DNA of 21,949 bases from CAYSFW01 sp050329935 (GCA_050329935.1 JBHJOI010000024.1:1-21949), one strand, 5' to 3'; counted from the first letter of the stretch, positions 1 to 7,709 are shown. Notes: generated by a model not told the origin, from the letters alone. Made by a program: numbers and translations.

Positions 1-914
1 TAGTAATCGCGTAGAACGGGCATCCAGCGATGTTCGCGCTGACAGGCTCCCCCGGCCCCGGCGTCATGCTGGCGCCGCTGGATCTTGGCCAGGATTGCAG
101 GCGTTGCATAACGATTGCAATTGATCGTTTCGTTCCAGGCCGGGTCTACATAATCGCGCCAGTCGAAATCATGGGTTCGATGGAAGCGTCCCGCTTCGCA
201 GCTGATATAGGCGGATGGAAATCGGCCGCTCAGGATATCCGGTTGTTCGCCCAGCAGGCGATTCCAGAAGCGCATGCCCTGGAAATTCGCAACCAGGTCC
301 GCGTACGAATATATCCCCGTCACCATCGAGCCGAACAGGCTCAGTTCCGTGATTTCCCCGGCGAGCAAAGTCTCGGAAATCGATTTGCGTTCCAAGTGGT
401 AGCGTTCGAAATATTGGAATCCATCACTGAAGAAGTGCCCCAGTTTATCGGTGCCAAGGCGAACGCCGTCGATCCGAATCGAAGGCGCGAGCGCGCCATA
501 GGTCACGAGCGTGGGCGCCTCGATCAGGCTCAGATCCCGATAGATAGATTGATCCAGCGGCGTGTCGTGACGAAAGTACTGCGGTAGCGCGTTCGCAAAG
601 CGTTCGATCTCGCCAAAGACCAGACCGCCAACCAAGTCCTCGATCGCGCGCAGCAACGCCTCGTTGTCACAGCGCGCGGCGCGCGCGCGCCGTGTCTGGG
701 AGTTGACCAGATCGATGGCGAGATCGAGACGCCGGTTGACCTCGGCGTTCAGCACCTCAGCGGCATCGGGTAACAGCGGTGGATGGCGAGAGAACCTATC
801 GACTTCGGCGCCCAAGGCGGGCGGTGCCAGCAGCGCCAAGCCGAACAGCAACCGGTGCGTCAGCCGACGCGGAATGCGCCGCAGGGCACTAAGTGTGTCA
901 TGGATGCAGTTCAC
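1..914 (-). CDS. Exported hypothetical protein, cut off by the window start
   Basis: The minus strand stays open from a GTG at 914 to the first base of the window, giving 304 complete codons and a final incomplete TA. An in-frame TGA lies six codons upstream, so GTG 914 is the practical start; the nearby ATG at 901 is out of frame. The N-terminus is basic (RRIPRRLTHR) and followed by a hydrophobic run ending PPALGA before EVDRF, a standard Sec signal peptide, so the product is probably periplasmic. A conserved-looking segment reads GTDKLGHFFSDGFQYFE. I do not recognise the family with certainty. The gene starts 33 bases after the end of rluE on the same strand and may be co-transcribed with it. 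The last codon could already be a stop (TAA or TAG), so the protein may be nearly complete. Confidence 0.75.
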   Translation of the reverse strand, partial: MNCIHDTLSALRRIPRRLTHRLLFGLALLAPPALGAEVDRFSRHPPLLPDAAEVLNAEVNRRLDLAIDLVNSQTRRARAARCDNEALLRAIEDLVGGLVFGEIERFANALPQYFRHDTPLDQSIYRDLSLIEAPTLVTYGALAPSIRIDGVRLGTDKLGHFFSDGFQYFERYHLERKSISETLLAGEITELSLFGSMVTGIYSYADLVANFQGMRFWNRLLGEQPDILSGRFPSAYISCEAGRFHRTHDFDWRDYVDPAWNETINCNRYATPAILAKIQRRQHDAGAGGACQREHRWMPVLRDY

Positions 915-947
915 GAGGGCGTGAGGGTGTCAATCGGGCCGCAGTCG

Positions 948-1523
948 CTACGCTCGCCGCGCGGTGCGCGGCGACGCAGTCACGCTGATCTCGCGCCATT
1001 CACCCGGTGCGAGTCCATCGACGGTCCAGTCGCCGACGCGGTGTCGGATCAAGCGCAGGGTGGGGTGGCCGACGGCAGCGGTCATGCGTCGCACTTGGCG
1101 GTTACGTCCCTCGTGTAGCGTGAGGCTCAGCCACCGGGTCGGGATCGCCTTGCGAAACCGAATCGGTGGTTCGCGCGGCCACAAGTCGGGCGGTTCGTGG
1201 ATCGCGGTCACCGTCGCCGGCAGGGTGGGGCCGTCATTCAGGCAGATGCCTTCGCGCAGTCGCGCGAGTGCGTTTGTGTCGGGCTCGCCCTCGACCTGTA
1301 CCCAATAGGTTTTGCCGCGCCGATGGCGTGGGTCAGCCAGCCGGTGCTGCAACGCGCCGTCATCGGTCAGCACCAATAAACCTTCGCTATCGCGATCGAG
1401 GCGCCCCGCGGGATAGACGCCTCGAATCGGCACCAGATTCGCCAGCGTGGGCCGGTTACCGGCGTCGGTGAATTGGCTCAGGAAACCGAACGGTTTGTTT
1501 AGCAGAATGACCCGGCTTGTCAT
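948..1523 (-). CDS. rluE: 23S rRNA pseudouridine synthase E (RluE)
   Basis: About 191 residues of the RsuA/RluB/E/F class, which lacks an N-terminal S4 domain here, as RluE does. The protein opens VILLNKPFGFLSQFTD and carries the catalytic motif GRLDRDSEGLLVLTDDG, with the Asp after GRL as the expected nucleophile. The late conserved block LHEGRNRQVRRMTAAVGHPT is also present. RluE isomerises one uridine of the 23S rRNA peptidyl-transferase region. Start choice: ATG at 1523 (MTSRVILL) or the in-frame ATG at 1535 (MIHAMTSR); neither has a clear Shine-Dalgarno, and I chose the shorter because the family starts close to the first strand. The open frame runs further upstream, but that part overlaps the divergent gene and looks non-coding. 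Transcription diverges from the gene at 1642. Confidence 0.92.
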   Translation of the reverse strand: MTSRVILLNKPFGFLSQFTDAGNRPTLANLVPIRGVYPAGRLDRDSEGLLVLTDDGALQHRLADPRHRRGKTYWVQVEGEPDTNALARLREGICLNDGPTLPATVTAIHEPPDLWPREPPIRFRKAIPTRWLSLTLHEGRNRQVRRMTAAVGHPTLRLIRHRVGDWTVDGLAPGEWREISVTASPRTARRA

Positions 1524-1641
1524 GGCGTGGATCATAACGTTTGTGTGACGAACCGCAAGAACTCGGGCGATTGGGTTTATCGCGGCACGGCATCCGCCTA
1601 CCATAGCTTCAAGACCGTTGATCACCGCCAGGAGATTGTTC

Positions 1642-3240
1642 GTGCGACCCACATCGCTGATTGCTGTTTTGATCCTGCTCGCGCTTGGGGCGACCACCGC
1701 CTGGGCCGCGGCGCCGCCGGATCCCAAGAACTCGCCGATCGGTATGAATCTGCGCGAAGTGCGCGACTGGTCCGCCGATGTACCCTTCGTGGACGTGTTT
1801 CGCGCCGCGCGGACGTTTCGCGAATCCAATCCTGACCTCGAACTGGACGAGCACGGCTGGGTCAAATCGCTGAACGGTGATCAAACCGCGACCACCTATA
1901 TGCTTTGGGATATCAAGGGCCGCTTTCCGGGCGGGCGCTACGAAGTGACTTACCAGGGCAAGGGGCGTATCCGATATGGTGGCGGGGCGGAACCCGTCAG
2001 TCGCGGCGAGGGACGCGACGTGGTCTCGATCAACCCGGCCGAGAATGGTCTCCAACTCGAGATCCTGGCGACCGATCCGGCCGATCCGATTCGCGATATT
2101 CGCGTGATCATGCCCGGCGGGATCTGTGCATCGGATCCGTTCGCGCGGGTCGAACGCGAGGGCGAATGCGCCAAAGGCGATTATGTGTCGTTCAAGGATA
2201 ACCACGCGACCCAGATCTTCAATCCCGACTATCTCAAGTTTCTGCGTCCGTTCAAGGTGCTGCGGTTCATGGACATGATGAACACCAATGCCTCGCCGCT
2301 CGAGGCTTGGTCGGACCGCGCGCGGCCGACGGATGCGACTTGGTCGACCCCTCGCGGCGTGCCCGTCGAAATCATGGTCGAACTCGCGAACCGGATGCAG
2401 GCCGACGCCTGGTTCACCCTGCCGCACCAGGCCGACGACGCCTATGTGTTCAATTTTGCCGAATACGTGCGCGATCATCTGAAGCCGGAACTCAAGGTCT
2501 ACGTGGAATATTCCAACGAAGTCTGGAACGGCGCGTTCGAGCAAAACCGTTACGCGCTGGAGATGGGGCAGAAGCTGCGACTCGACCCTGATAAATACAC
2601 GGCGGCGCAGATGTTCTATTCAAAACGGTCGGTCGAGATCTTCAAAATCTTCGAGAAGGTGTTCGGCGGCGATAGCCGCTTGGTCAAGGTGCTCGCTTCA
2701 CAGGCCGCCAACGCGTGGTTCGGGGATCTGATACTCGGTTATCAGGACGCGGCAAAACACGCCGACGCGCTTGCGATCGCCCCGTATTTCGGCGGCCATA
2801 TGGGTGATCCCGGAACCGCCGATCGGGTTGAGCGCCTGTCGGTCGCGGGTCTGTTTGACGAACTCAGGACGAAGTCGTTACCGGAGGCAATCGAATGGAT
2901 GGAGGCCAATGCCAAGGTCGCGAAAAAACATGGCGTGGACCTGATCGCCTACGAAGGCGGACACCACCTCGCGGGGTTTCACGGCGCGGAAAATCGCAAG
3001 AAGCTGAACGATCTGTTCGACGATGCCGACCGCCACCGGCAAATGCGCGGCATGACCTCTCGTTACCTGGACGCCTGGCGTAAGGCCGGCGGCAAGCTTT
3101 TTGTGTACTACTCATCGCCCACCAAAATGAGCAAGTGGGGGCGCTGGGGACTCACTGACTCGCTTTACCGCAAGCGCGAAGAGGCACCGAAGTACGACGC
3201 GGTACTTGAGTTCATCGAGAACAATCCCAAGTGGTGGTAA
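1642..3240 (+). CDS. Secreted clan-A glycoside-hydrolase-like protein
   Basis: A 532-residue exported protein. I place the start at GTG 1642 because AGGAG at 1630-1634 lies seven bases upstream; a longer in-frame TTG start at 1618 has no such site. Residues 1-22 form a signal peptide (hydrophobic LIAVLILLALG, cleavage near TAWAAA). Residues about 40-160 look like a beta-rich N-terminal part; the rest looks like a TIM barrel. VYVEYSNEVWN puts Glu293 in the position of the acid/base Glu of clan-A glycosidases (the Asn-Glu pair). Glu438 in LIAYEGGHH fits the strand-7 nucleophile. Similar proteins are often annotated as cellulose-binding or hypothetical, and the substrate is unknown. The C-terminal 37 residues recur as a remnant at 20257-20370. 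Confidence 0.8.
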   Translation: MRPTSLIAVLILLALGATTAWAAAPPDPKNSPIGMNLREVRDWSADVPFVDVFRAARTFRESNPDLELDEHGWVKSLNGDQTATTYMLWDIKGRFPGGRYEVTYQGKGRIRYGGGAEPVSRGEGRDVVSINPAENGLQLEILATDPADPIRDIRVIMPGGICASDPFARVEREGECAKGDYVSFKDNHATQIFNPDYLKFLRPFKVLRFMDMMNTNASPLEAWSDRARPTDATWSTPRGVPVEIMVELANRMQADAWFTLPHQADDAYVFNFAEYVRDHLKPELKVYVEYSNEVWNGAFEQNRYALEMGQKLRLDPDKYTAAQMFYSKRSVEIFKIFEKVFGGDSRLVKVLASQAANAWFGDLILGYQDAAKHADALAIAPYFGGHMGDPGTADRVERLSVAGLFDELRTKSLPEAIEWMEANAKVAKKHGVDLIAYEGGHHLAGFHGAENRKKLNDLFDDADRHRQMRGMTSRYLDAWRKAGGKLFVYYSSPTKMSKWGRWGLTDSLYRKREEAPKYDAVLEFIENNPKWW

Positions 3241-3365
3241 GGTCGTTCGCGCATGCTTGGCGCCGGACTCACGCGGCGGTTGCTGGGCTGCTGAAAAGCG
3301 CGGCGAGGGGCGCTCCGGCGCGTAAATAAATCGCCTGCCGGCAATCGTTTACCCGGCGTGAAACC

Positions 3366-3380
3366 CCGCGCTTCGCGCGG
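3366..3380. other. GC hairpin between the glycosidase-like gene and slp
   Basis: A perfect 6-base inverted repeat, CCGCGC-TTC-GCGCGG, sits 125 bases after the stop at 3240 in a very GC-rich stretch. There is no T-run, so it is at best a weak transcription barrier. The rest of 3241-3447 shows nothing I recognise. Confidence 0.35.
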
Positions 3381-3447
3381 CCGCGCCGCGGCGCCAGCGC
3401 CCCGAGATAGCCCTGCAACCGCCCGGTTCAGCATCTGTTCATCCGGG

Positions 3448-3466
3448 ATTGGCGTATCATGCCAAT
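3448..3466. promoter_or_regulatory. Inverted repeat upstream of slp, candidate operator
   Basis: ATTGGC-N7-GCCAAT is a perfect 6-base palindrome with a 7-base spacer, 30 bases before the lipoprotein start at 3497. The spacer contains TATCAT, which could act as a -10 element. The placement would suit a repressor or LysR-type site, but no regulator can be named from this alone. Confidence 0.3.
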
Positions 3467-3496
3467 ATGTCGACAGTTCCCGACGAGGCAAGAGAG

Positions 3497-4036
3497 ATGT
3501 TGCGTGTAGCCATGGGCTTGCTGGCAATCGCCTTGGTTTCCGGTTGCGCAAGCAATGTCCCCAAACCGATCGAAACACCAATTGATCCCCCGATTCAGCT
3601 CGCCGAGGTTCGGAAGGCACCCGCCACCTATATCGGCAAGCAGGTGCGCTGGGGCGGCAATATCGCGACCGTTACCAATCTAGCCGAGACCACGCGCGTG
3701 GAAATCGTTTCGCGGCGGCTGCAATCGAGTGGGCGTCCGAGCCGCTCCGATCACACGGACGGTCGCTTTGTCGTGTTGGTGCCGGAGTTTCTCGACCCTA
3801 GTGTTTACGCGAAGGATCGCCAGCTTACCGTGGTCGGGGAAATCGTCGGCACCGAGCCCGGCAAGATTGGGGAGTTCGACTATCAGTATCCGGTCGTCAA
3901 GGGCGATACGTTGCACCTGTGGGAGCCGATCCGCGAGGCGGACTGGCGCGACTACCCGCCCTATCCGGGATGGTATAGCCCATGGTACGCACCTTACCGC
4001 TACCGCTATGATCCGTTCTATCCGTGGTGGTGGTAA
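3497..4036 (+). CDS. Slp-family outer-membrane lipoprotein, copy 1
   Basis: A 179-residue lipoprotein: MLRVAMGLLAIALVSGC is a type II signal peptide with lipobox LVSG-C, so Cys17 would be lipidated. ATG 3497 follows GGCAAGAGAG and puts the lipobox at the normal distance; the in-frame upstream TTG would lengthen the leader unnaturally. The mature part matches the Slp family (starvation/stationary-phase inducible lipoprotein, function unclear): VRWGGNIATVTNLAETTRVEIVSRRL, then VVGEIVGTEPGKIGEFDYQYPVV and LHLWEP. The C-terminal ~30 residues are extraordinarily rich in Tyr, Trp and Pro (for example WYSPWYAPYRYRYDPFYPW), a tail the second copy lacks. It ends five bases before the second copy starts. 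Confidence 0.88.
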   Translation: MLRVAMGLLAIALVSGCASNVPKPIETPIDPPIQLAEVRKAPATYIGKQVRWGGNIATVTNLAETTRVEIVSRRLQSSGRPSRSDHTDGRFVVLVPEFLDPSVYAKDRQLTVVGEIVGTEPGKIGEFDYQYPVVKGDTLHLWEPIREADWRDYPPYPGWYSPWYAPYRYRYDPFYPWWW

Positions 4037-4041
4037 CAAAT

Positions 4042-4533
4042 ATGAAGTGGCAATGGTTGACCTTGTTGGGCGTGCTATCCACGCTTGGCGCGTGTGCCAG
4101 CGGGCCGCGGTTTGCGGTCACCGAGGCCGGGCGGGCAATCACGCCGGACACCCTGATCGCCGCACCTGTCAGCGGGCAAGCCGTGGTTTGGGGTGGGATG
4201 ATTGTCAACGCGACCAACCTGCGCGACAGCACACGGCTAGAGGTGCTGGGTTATCCGCTGGATAGCGCGCAGCGTCCCGATACCGGCCGAACCGCGCAGG
4301 CTCGGTTTCTGGTCGACAAGGCGGGATACCTCGAGACCACGGATTACGGCAACGGGCGCTTGATCACGGTCAGTGGGGTCACCCGCGAGGTCGTCAAGGG
4401 CAAGATCGGTGAAGCCGATTACAGCTATCCGCGGGTCGAAGCCGAGCAGGTTCACCTGTGGCCGAAACCCGGCAGCTATGGCGATGTCGGTTCTCGGGTT
4501 CATTTCGGCATCGGTGTGATGATCGGCAACTAG
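4042..4533 (+). CDS. Slp-family outer-membrane lipoprotein, copy 2
   Basis: A 163-residue paralogue of the preceding gene. MKWQWLTLLGVLSTLGAC is a lipoprotein signal with lipobox LGA-C; ATG 4042 comes five bases after the upstream stop, so translation is probably coupled. An in-frame GTG at 4024 would overlap the upstream stop and add residues before the leader. Family blocks are preserved in order: VVWGGMIVNATNLRDSTRLEVL, LITVSGVTREVVKGKIGEADYSYPRV, VHLWP. It lacks the aromatic tail of copy 1 and instead ends in a short hydrophobic strand (VHFGIGVMIGN) resembling the terminal beta-strand seen in Slp-like proteins. Probably anchored to the inner leaflet of the outer membrane. It converges with the exonuclease gene; the 62-base gap shows no clear terminator. 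Confidence 0.87.
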   Translation: MKWQWLTLLGVLSTLGACASGPRFAVTEAGRAITPDTLIAAPVSGQAVVWGGMIVNATNLRDSTRLEVLGYPLDSAQRPDTGRTAQARFLVDKAGYLETTDYGNGRLITVSGVTREVVKGKIGEADYSYPRVEAEQVHLWPKPGSYGDVGSRVHFGIGVMIGN

Positions 4534-4595
4534 CCAGCTCGGGTCGCGAGGTGATGGCGTCTCGCGGCATTGCTCCACGGCGGCGGTTGATCAAT

Positions 4596-5483
4596 TCAGC
4601 GTGGCCCTTGCCTCGATGCCAGCCATTCCAGCCAACGTTGCTGGCGGTGTGCGCCGAATCCGGTCTGATTCATCCAGTCCCGCAGAGGCTCGGACTCAAC
4701 CGGGACGACGCCAAAATCTCGTGGGCGACTCATATCTACCGAGCATTCGATCACGGTGAGTCGGCGTGCCAGTCGAATCGTTTCCGAGTGCGCCTCGATG
4801 AGCTCCTGCAAACGTTTGGCGCCGCGGATTTGCATGCGGGCGATCGCGGGGGTATCGCCCAGCAGCGCGTCAATCGAGCCGAAGCGGCGTAGCAGTTTCG
4901 CGGCGGTGGCCATTCCCACGCCGGGCACGCCGGGGATATTGTCGATCGCATCCCCAGCCAAGGCCAGGCAGTCGGCGATTTGCTCGGGGCGCACACCGAA
5001 TCGCTGCTCGATCTGTCGCGGCCCCATGCGGCGGTCTTTCGCGAAATCCCACCAATCATCGGTGTCCGTGACGAGTTGCGTCAGATCCTTGTCGGCCGTG
5101 ACCAGTGTCACCCGATGCCCCAGATCGCGGGCGTGCACGCTGAGGGCGCCGATCAAGTCGTCCGCTTCGTATCGGTCGCTGCCGTACTCGCGTATGCCCA
5201 ACAAGCCCAGAAAGGTCCGACATTGTCGGAACTGTCGCTTCAACGATTCGGGCGCGGGCGGCCGGTTGGCCTTGTACGAAGGATAGATCTCATTGCGAAA
5301 CGAGCTGGCAAGACTTTGATCGAAGGCGAACGCAATCCGCTCGGCGCCTGTGCGCACGAATAACTCGCCGACGAAATCGGTGAATCCGAGCAGGGCGTTG
5401 ATGGGTTCGCCGTCGCGCCCAAGCAGGTGATCGGGCAACGTGAACCACGCTCGAAACACGTAAATGCTCGCATCGACGAGGTA
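4596..5483 (-). CDS. 5'-3' exonuclease / flap endonuclease (Xni/ExoIX-like), start unresolved
   Basis: A stand-alone FEN-type nuclease of about 295 residues, related to the 5'-nuclease domain of DNA polymerase I and to Xni, acting on flapped or nicked DNA. Conserved blocks: YLVDASIYVFRAWF (first catalytic Asp), FAFDQSLASSFRNEIYPSYK followed by ANRPPAP, YEADDLIGAL, VTADKDLTQLV, and the helix-three-turn-helix GDAIDNIPGVPGVGMATAAK. Start problem: the only canonical in-frame start, GTG 5459, would remove the first strand and its catalytic Asp. The conserved sequence is readable from codon 5483 upward, yet no in-frame ATG, GTG or TTG exists between there and the malic enzyme stop. CTG 5528, ATA 5510 and ACG 5489 are the nearest alternatives, so my 5' coordinate is only the first conserved codon. 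It sits directly behind the malic enzyme gene and is probably co-transcribed. Confidence 0.85.
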   Translation of the reverse strand, partial: YLVDASIYVFRAWFTLPDHLLGRDGEPINALLGFTDFVGELFVRTGAERIAFAFDQSLASSFRNEIYPSYKANRPPAPESLKRQFRQCRTFLGLLGIREYGSDRYEADDLIGALSVHARDLGHRVTLVTADKDLTQLVTDTDDWWDFAKDRRMGPRQIEQRFGVRPEQIADCLALAGDAIDNIPGVPGVGMATAAKLLRRFGSIDALLGDTPAIARMQIRGAKRLQELIEAHSETIRLARRLTVIECSVDMSRPRDFGVVPVESEPLRDWMNQTGFGAHRQQRWLEWLASRQGPR

Positions 5484-5524
5484 ACACGTCGATGCGGTCG
5501 CGGGGTTTATCGTGCCATCGTCGC

Positions 5525-6766
5525 TCAGGCCGGCGCGCCGTCTGGTTGCAAGCGCGCGACACCGCTGGCGATCGCGGCGGCTTTGACTGCCGGCGCGACC
5601 GTCTGTAACAGTCGCGGATCGAGCGGCTTTGGCAAGATGTAGTCGGGACCGAACTCGAGATGGGTCAATCCATACGCATCCAGAACTTGCTGTGGCGCCG
5701 GCGAGCGCGCAAGGGCGGCGATCGCATGCACCGCGGCCAGGTGCATTTCAAGGCTGATGCGGCTAGCCCGGGCGTCGAGCGCGCCACGAAATATATACGG
5801 AAACCCCAGCACGTTATTGACCTGATTTGGAAAATCGCTCCGTCCGGTGGCCATCAGCAGGTCGTCGCGCGTCGCCATGGCCGCCGCCGGCATGATCTCG
5901 GGGTCGGGATTGGACAGTGCGAACACGATTGGACGCGGCGCCATGACGCGCAGTGATTCGGGATTCAACAGGTTCGGGCCGGACACGCCAATGAACACAT
6001 CGGCGTCGACGCAGGCATCGTGCAGCGTCCGGCGGTCGGTTTTCAACGCGTAGGCTTGCTTGTACTCGTTCAGATCGTCGCGCTCGCTGTGAATGACGCC
6101 GCGGCGGTCGACCATGTACAGGTTTTCCCGTTTCGCGCCGAGCGCGAGCAGCAGGTTCATCGACGCGATGCCGGCGGCGCCCGCGCCGAGACAGACGACG
6201 CGTATGTCCTCGATGCGCTTGCCTTGTATCTCCAGCGCATTGAGCAGGCCGGCGCCAATGATGATGGCGGTGCCGTGCTGATCGTCGTGAAACACCGGGA
6301 TGTCGAGCGCCTCGCTCAATCGGCGTTCGATCTCGAAACAGGCCGGGGCGGCGATATCCTCGAGATTGATGCCGCCGAAGGTCGGAGCGATACGGATCAC
6401 CGTTTCAATGAATTGCTCGTTGGTGTCCGCGTTGACCTCGATATCGAACACATCGACGTCGGCGAAGCGTTTGAACAACACGGCCTTGCCTTCCATGACC
6501 GGCTTGCCCGCCAGCGCGCCGACATTGCCGAGACCCAATACCGCCGTGCCGTCGGTGATGACCGCGACAAGATTACCCTTCGAGGTGTAACGGTAGGCGA
6601 GCGCTGGGTCGCGATGAATCTCGCGAACCGGCTCCGCGACGCCGGGCGTGTAGGCAAGCGACAGATCGCGCTGGGTGAGCGTGGACTTGGTAACCGCGAT
6701 AGCGATTTTTCCAGGCGTTGGCTCGGCATGGTAGGCCAACGCGTCGTGTTTGAGGTCGGAGGTCAT
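5525..6766 (-). CDS. Malic enzyme, single-domain, probably NADP-dependent
   Basis: A 413-residue enzyme that oxidatively decarboxylates malate to pyruvate, feeding pyruvate and reduced cofactor. In order: LSLAYTPGVAEPV (catalytic Tyr region), SKGNLVAVITDGTAVLGLGN, GKPVMEGKAVLFKRFADVD (catalytic Lys region), FHDDQHGTAIIIGAGLLNAL (metal site), the Rossmann dinucleotide loop VCLGAGAAGIAS, and FALSNPDPEI. The length fits the bacterial short form; the C-terminal phosphotransacetylase-like domain of MaeB is absent. Cofactor choice cannot be fixed by eye. ATG 6766 begins MTSDLKHDALAYH, typical for the family. A -10-like TAGAAT lies at 6805-6800 on this strand without a good -35. The stop overlaps the open frame of the downstream exonuclease. 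Confidence 0.93.
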   Translation of the reverse strand: MTSDLKHDALAYHAEPTPGKIAIAVTKSTLTQRDLSLAYTPGVAEPVREIHRDPALAYRYTSKGNLVAVITDGTAVLGLGNVGALAGKPVMEGKAVLFKRFADVDVFDIEVNADTNEQFIETVIRIAPTFGGINLEDIAAPACFEIERRLSEALDIPVFHDDQHGTAIIIGAGLLNALEIQGKRIEDIRVVCLGAGAAGIASMNLLLALGAKRENLYMVDRRGVIHSERDDLNEYKQAYALKTDRRTLHDACVDADVFIGVSGPNLLNPESLRVMAPRPIVFALSNPDPEIMPAAAMATRDDLLMATGRSDFPNQVNNVLGFPYIFRGALDARASRISLEMHLAAVHAIAALARSPAPQQVLDAYGLTHLEFGPDYILPKPLDPRLLQTVAPAVKAAAIASGVARLQPDGAPA

Positions 6767-6885
6767 GATGGTGATTTCGAGTGTGTGGGGTGACCCCCTA
6801 TTCTAGGACATTTACCGCACGCCGACGATGCGCCGGAGCGTGTTGCCGCGCCTTGGTCCAAGCGCGGTATTCGGCCGCAAAGCAT

Positions 6886-6911
6886 GACGCCCGCTGGGCT
6901 CAGCGGGCGTC
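6886..6911. terminator. Strong hairpin between rpmE and the malic enzyme gene
   Basis: An 11-base perfect stem, GACGCCCGCTG, with a 4-base loop (ggct) and its complement CAGCGGGCGTC. It lies about 175 bases after the rpmE stop and 120 before the malic enzyme start. Neither side has a T-run, so this is a terminator-like structure rather than a textbook intrinsic terminator. Confidence 0.5.
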
Positions 6912-6917
6912 GATCGA

Positions 6918-6945
6918 CAGGCGCATGCGCTTGGGCGTGCGCCTG
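6918..6945. terminator. Second hairpin, tandem to the one at 6886
   Basis: CAGGCGCATGC and GCGTGCGCCTG pair over 11 positions with one G-U, six bases after the previous hairpin. The two stacked structures probably insulate the rpmE and malic enzyme units. The remainder of 6767-7084 holds one more small stem (ACCGGG-TTAC-CCCGGT, 7032-7047) close to the rpmE stop and no credible gene. Confidence 0.4.
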
Positions 6946-7084
6946 AATGCCTGGCAGTGTGCTAGAAGATGACCGCGGACGTCTCAAGCTGCATCGCAGA
7001 CCGCCGCACCCTGCTCATCGAGGCGCTGCGAACCGGGTTACCCCGGTGATACGCGCCCTTTACGAGCAACTCCGCGTCAAGCTC

Positions 7085-7303
7085 TCAAGCGCCCGGTTGG
7101 CTCTGTGCGTAACGGCGACGGAACTTGTCGACCTGCCCGCCGGTATCGACGGTCTTCTGCTTGCCGGTGTAGAACGGGTGGCATTGTGAGCACACCTCGA
7201 CGTTCAAGGCCGGCTTGCCGTAGGTCGAGCGCGTTGCAAATACATTCCCGCAGCTGCACGTCACTTGGACCTCGGTGTACTTGGGGTGAATCTCCGGCTT
7301 CAT
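7085..7303 (-). CDS. rpmE: 50S ribosomal protein bL31, zinc-binding type
   Basis: A 72-residue protein starting MKPEIHPKYTEVQVTCSCGN and continuing VEVCSQCHPFYTGKQKTVDTGG, the complete L31 signature. The Cys-x-Cys near residue 16 and Cys-x-x-Cys near residue 38 make it the zinc-containing (C+) form, which in many bacteria is replaced by a cysteine-free paralogue under zinc limitation; no paralogue is visible here. ATG 7303 is preceded by CGAGG at normal distance. It appears monocistronic, with hairpins downstream and its own promoter upstream. Confidence 0.96.
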   Translation of the reverse strand: MKPEIHPKYTEVQVTCSCGNVFATRSTYGKPALNVEVCSQCHPFYTGKQKTVDTGGQVDKFRRRYAQSQPGA

Positions 7304-7338
7304 TTTTTAAACCTCGAGCTGAACGAAAAAGACCGCGA

Positions 7339-7367
7339 ATATTAGTTCCAAATTCGAGGGTGCGCAA
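7339..7367 (-). promoter_or_regulatory. Probable sigma70 promoter of rpmE
   Basis: On the minus strand TTGCGC (7367-7362) and TAATAT (7344-7339) are separated by 17 bases. The -35 is weak (TTG only) and the -10 matches four of six. Transcription would begin near 7332, about 30 bases before the rpmE start. Confidence 0.5.
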
Positions 7368-7709
7368 GTGTATGTTTTTGACGTCGCAATGCGCTTCGTG
7401 AGTGCCTTAATTAATGCGAAATGTACAACACATTCCTAACTGATTGAGTCTTGGGGAGGTATTCACTTTCTCCACAAAATCTGTGGATAAGTCTGTGGAA
7501 GACGGCCCCGAGTGCAGCTCTAGACCGCACCAAATGGACGATTCTGTCGGTTTGATTAAACTTTAGTCATATGCCTAAGGCACTGATTTTTATGTCTTAT
7601 GGAATAACCCTGGGTGCTCGAATAATAAACGATGTAAGAATATGACAATAATTTGGCGGGTGTGCACGACTCGTTCACGGCGCCGCTTGTCAAGCCCCAA
7701 TCGCGGGGG
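7368..7709. other. AT-rich non-coding segment between rpmE and the CPXCG/hemW operon
   Basis: About 340 bases clearly poorer in GC than the surroundings, with runs such as TTAATTAATG (7408-7417) and AATAATAAAC (7621-7630). No open frame here looks coding; the plus-strand frame starting at 7653 is a shadow of the gene at 7710. It contains the DnaA-box cluster at 7468-7502, a small TGCC-TAA-GGCA palindrome (7572-7582) and a weak CCCC/GGGG stem (7695-7708) at the end of the minus-strand operon. Confidence 0.5.
7468..7502. promoter_or_regulatory. Cluster of DnaA-box-like 9-mers
   Basis: TGTGGATAA at 7482-7490 is a perfect DnaA box (TTATCCACA) read on the minus strand. TTCTCCACA at 7468-7476 on the plus strand differs by one base, and TGTGGAAGA at 7494-7502 (minus) by two. 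The two minus-strand boxes start 12 bases apart and the outer one faces them. The cluster lies beside an AT-rich flank. Confidence 0.5.

Noticed and set aside
30..587. 185-codon plus-strand frame at the window start
   Set aside because: Shadow of the minus-strand exported protein, which has a signal peptide and a conserved-looking core.
1609..2544. 311-codon minus-strand open frame opposite the glycosidase-like gene
   Set aside because: Its sequence is an Arg/Gly/His-rich antisense translation without domains, while the plus strand shows a signal peptide and catalytic motifs.
7304..7709. Chromosomal origin oriC
   Set aside because: Only one perfect DnaA box and two variants, and none of the usual origin genes nearby; kept only as a DnaA-box cluster.
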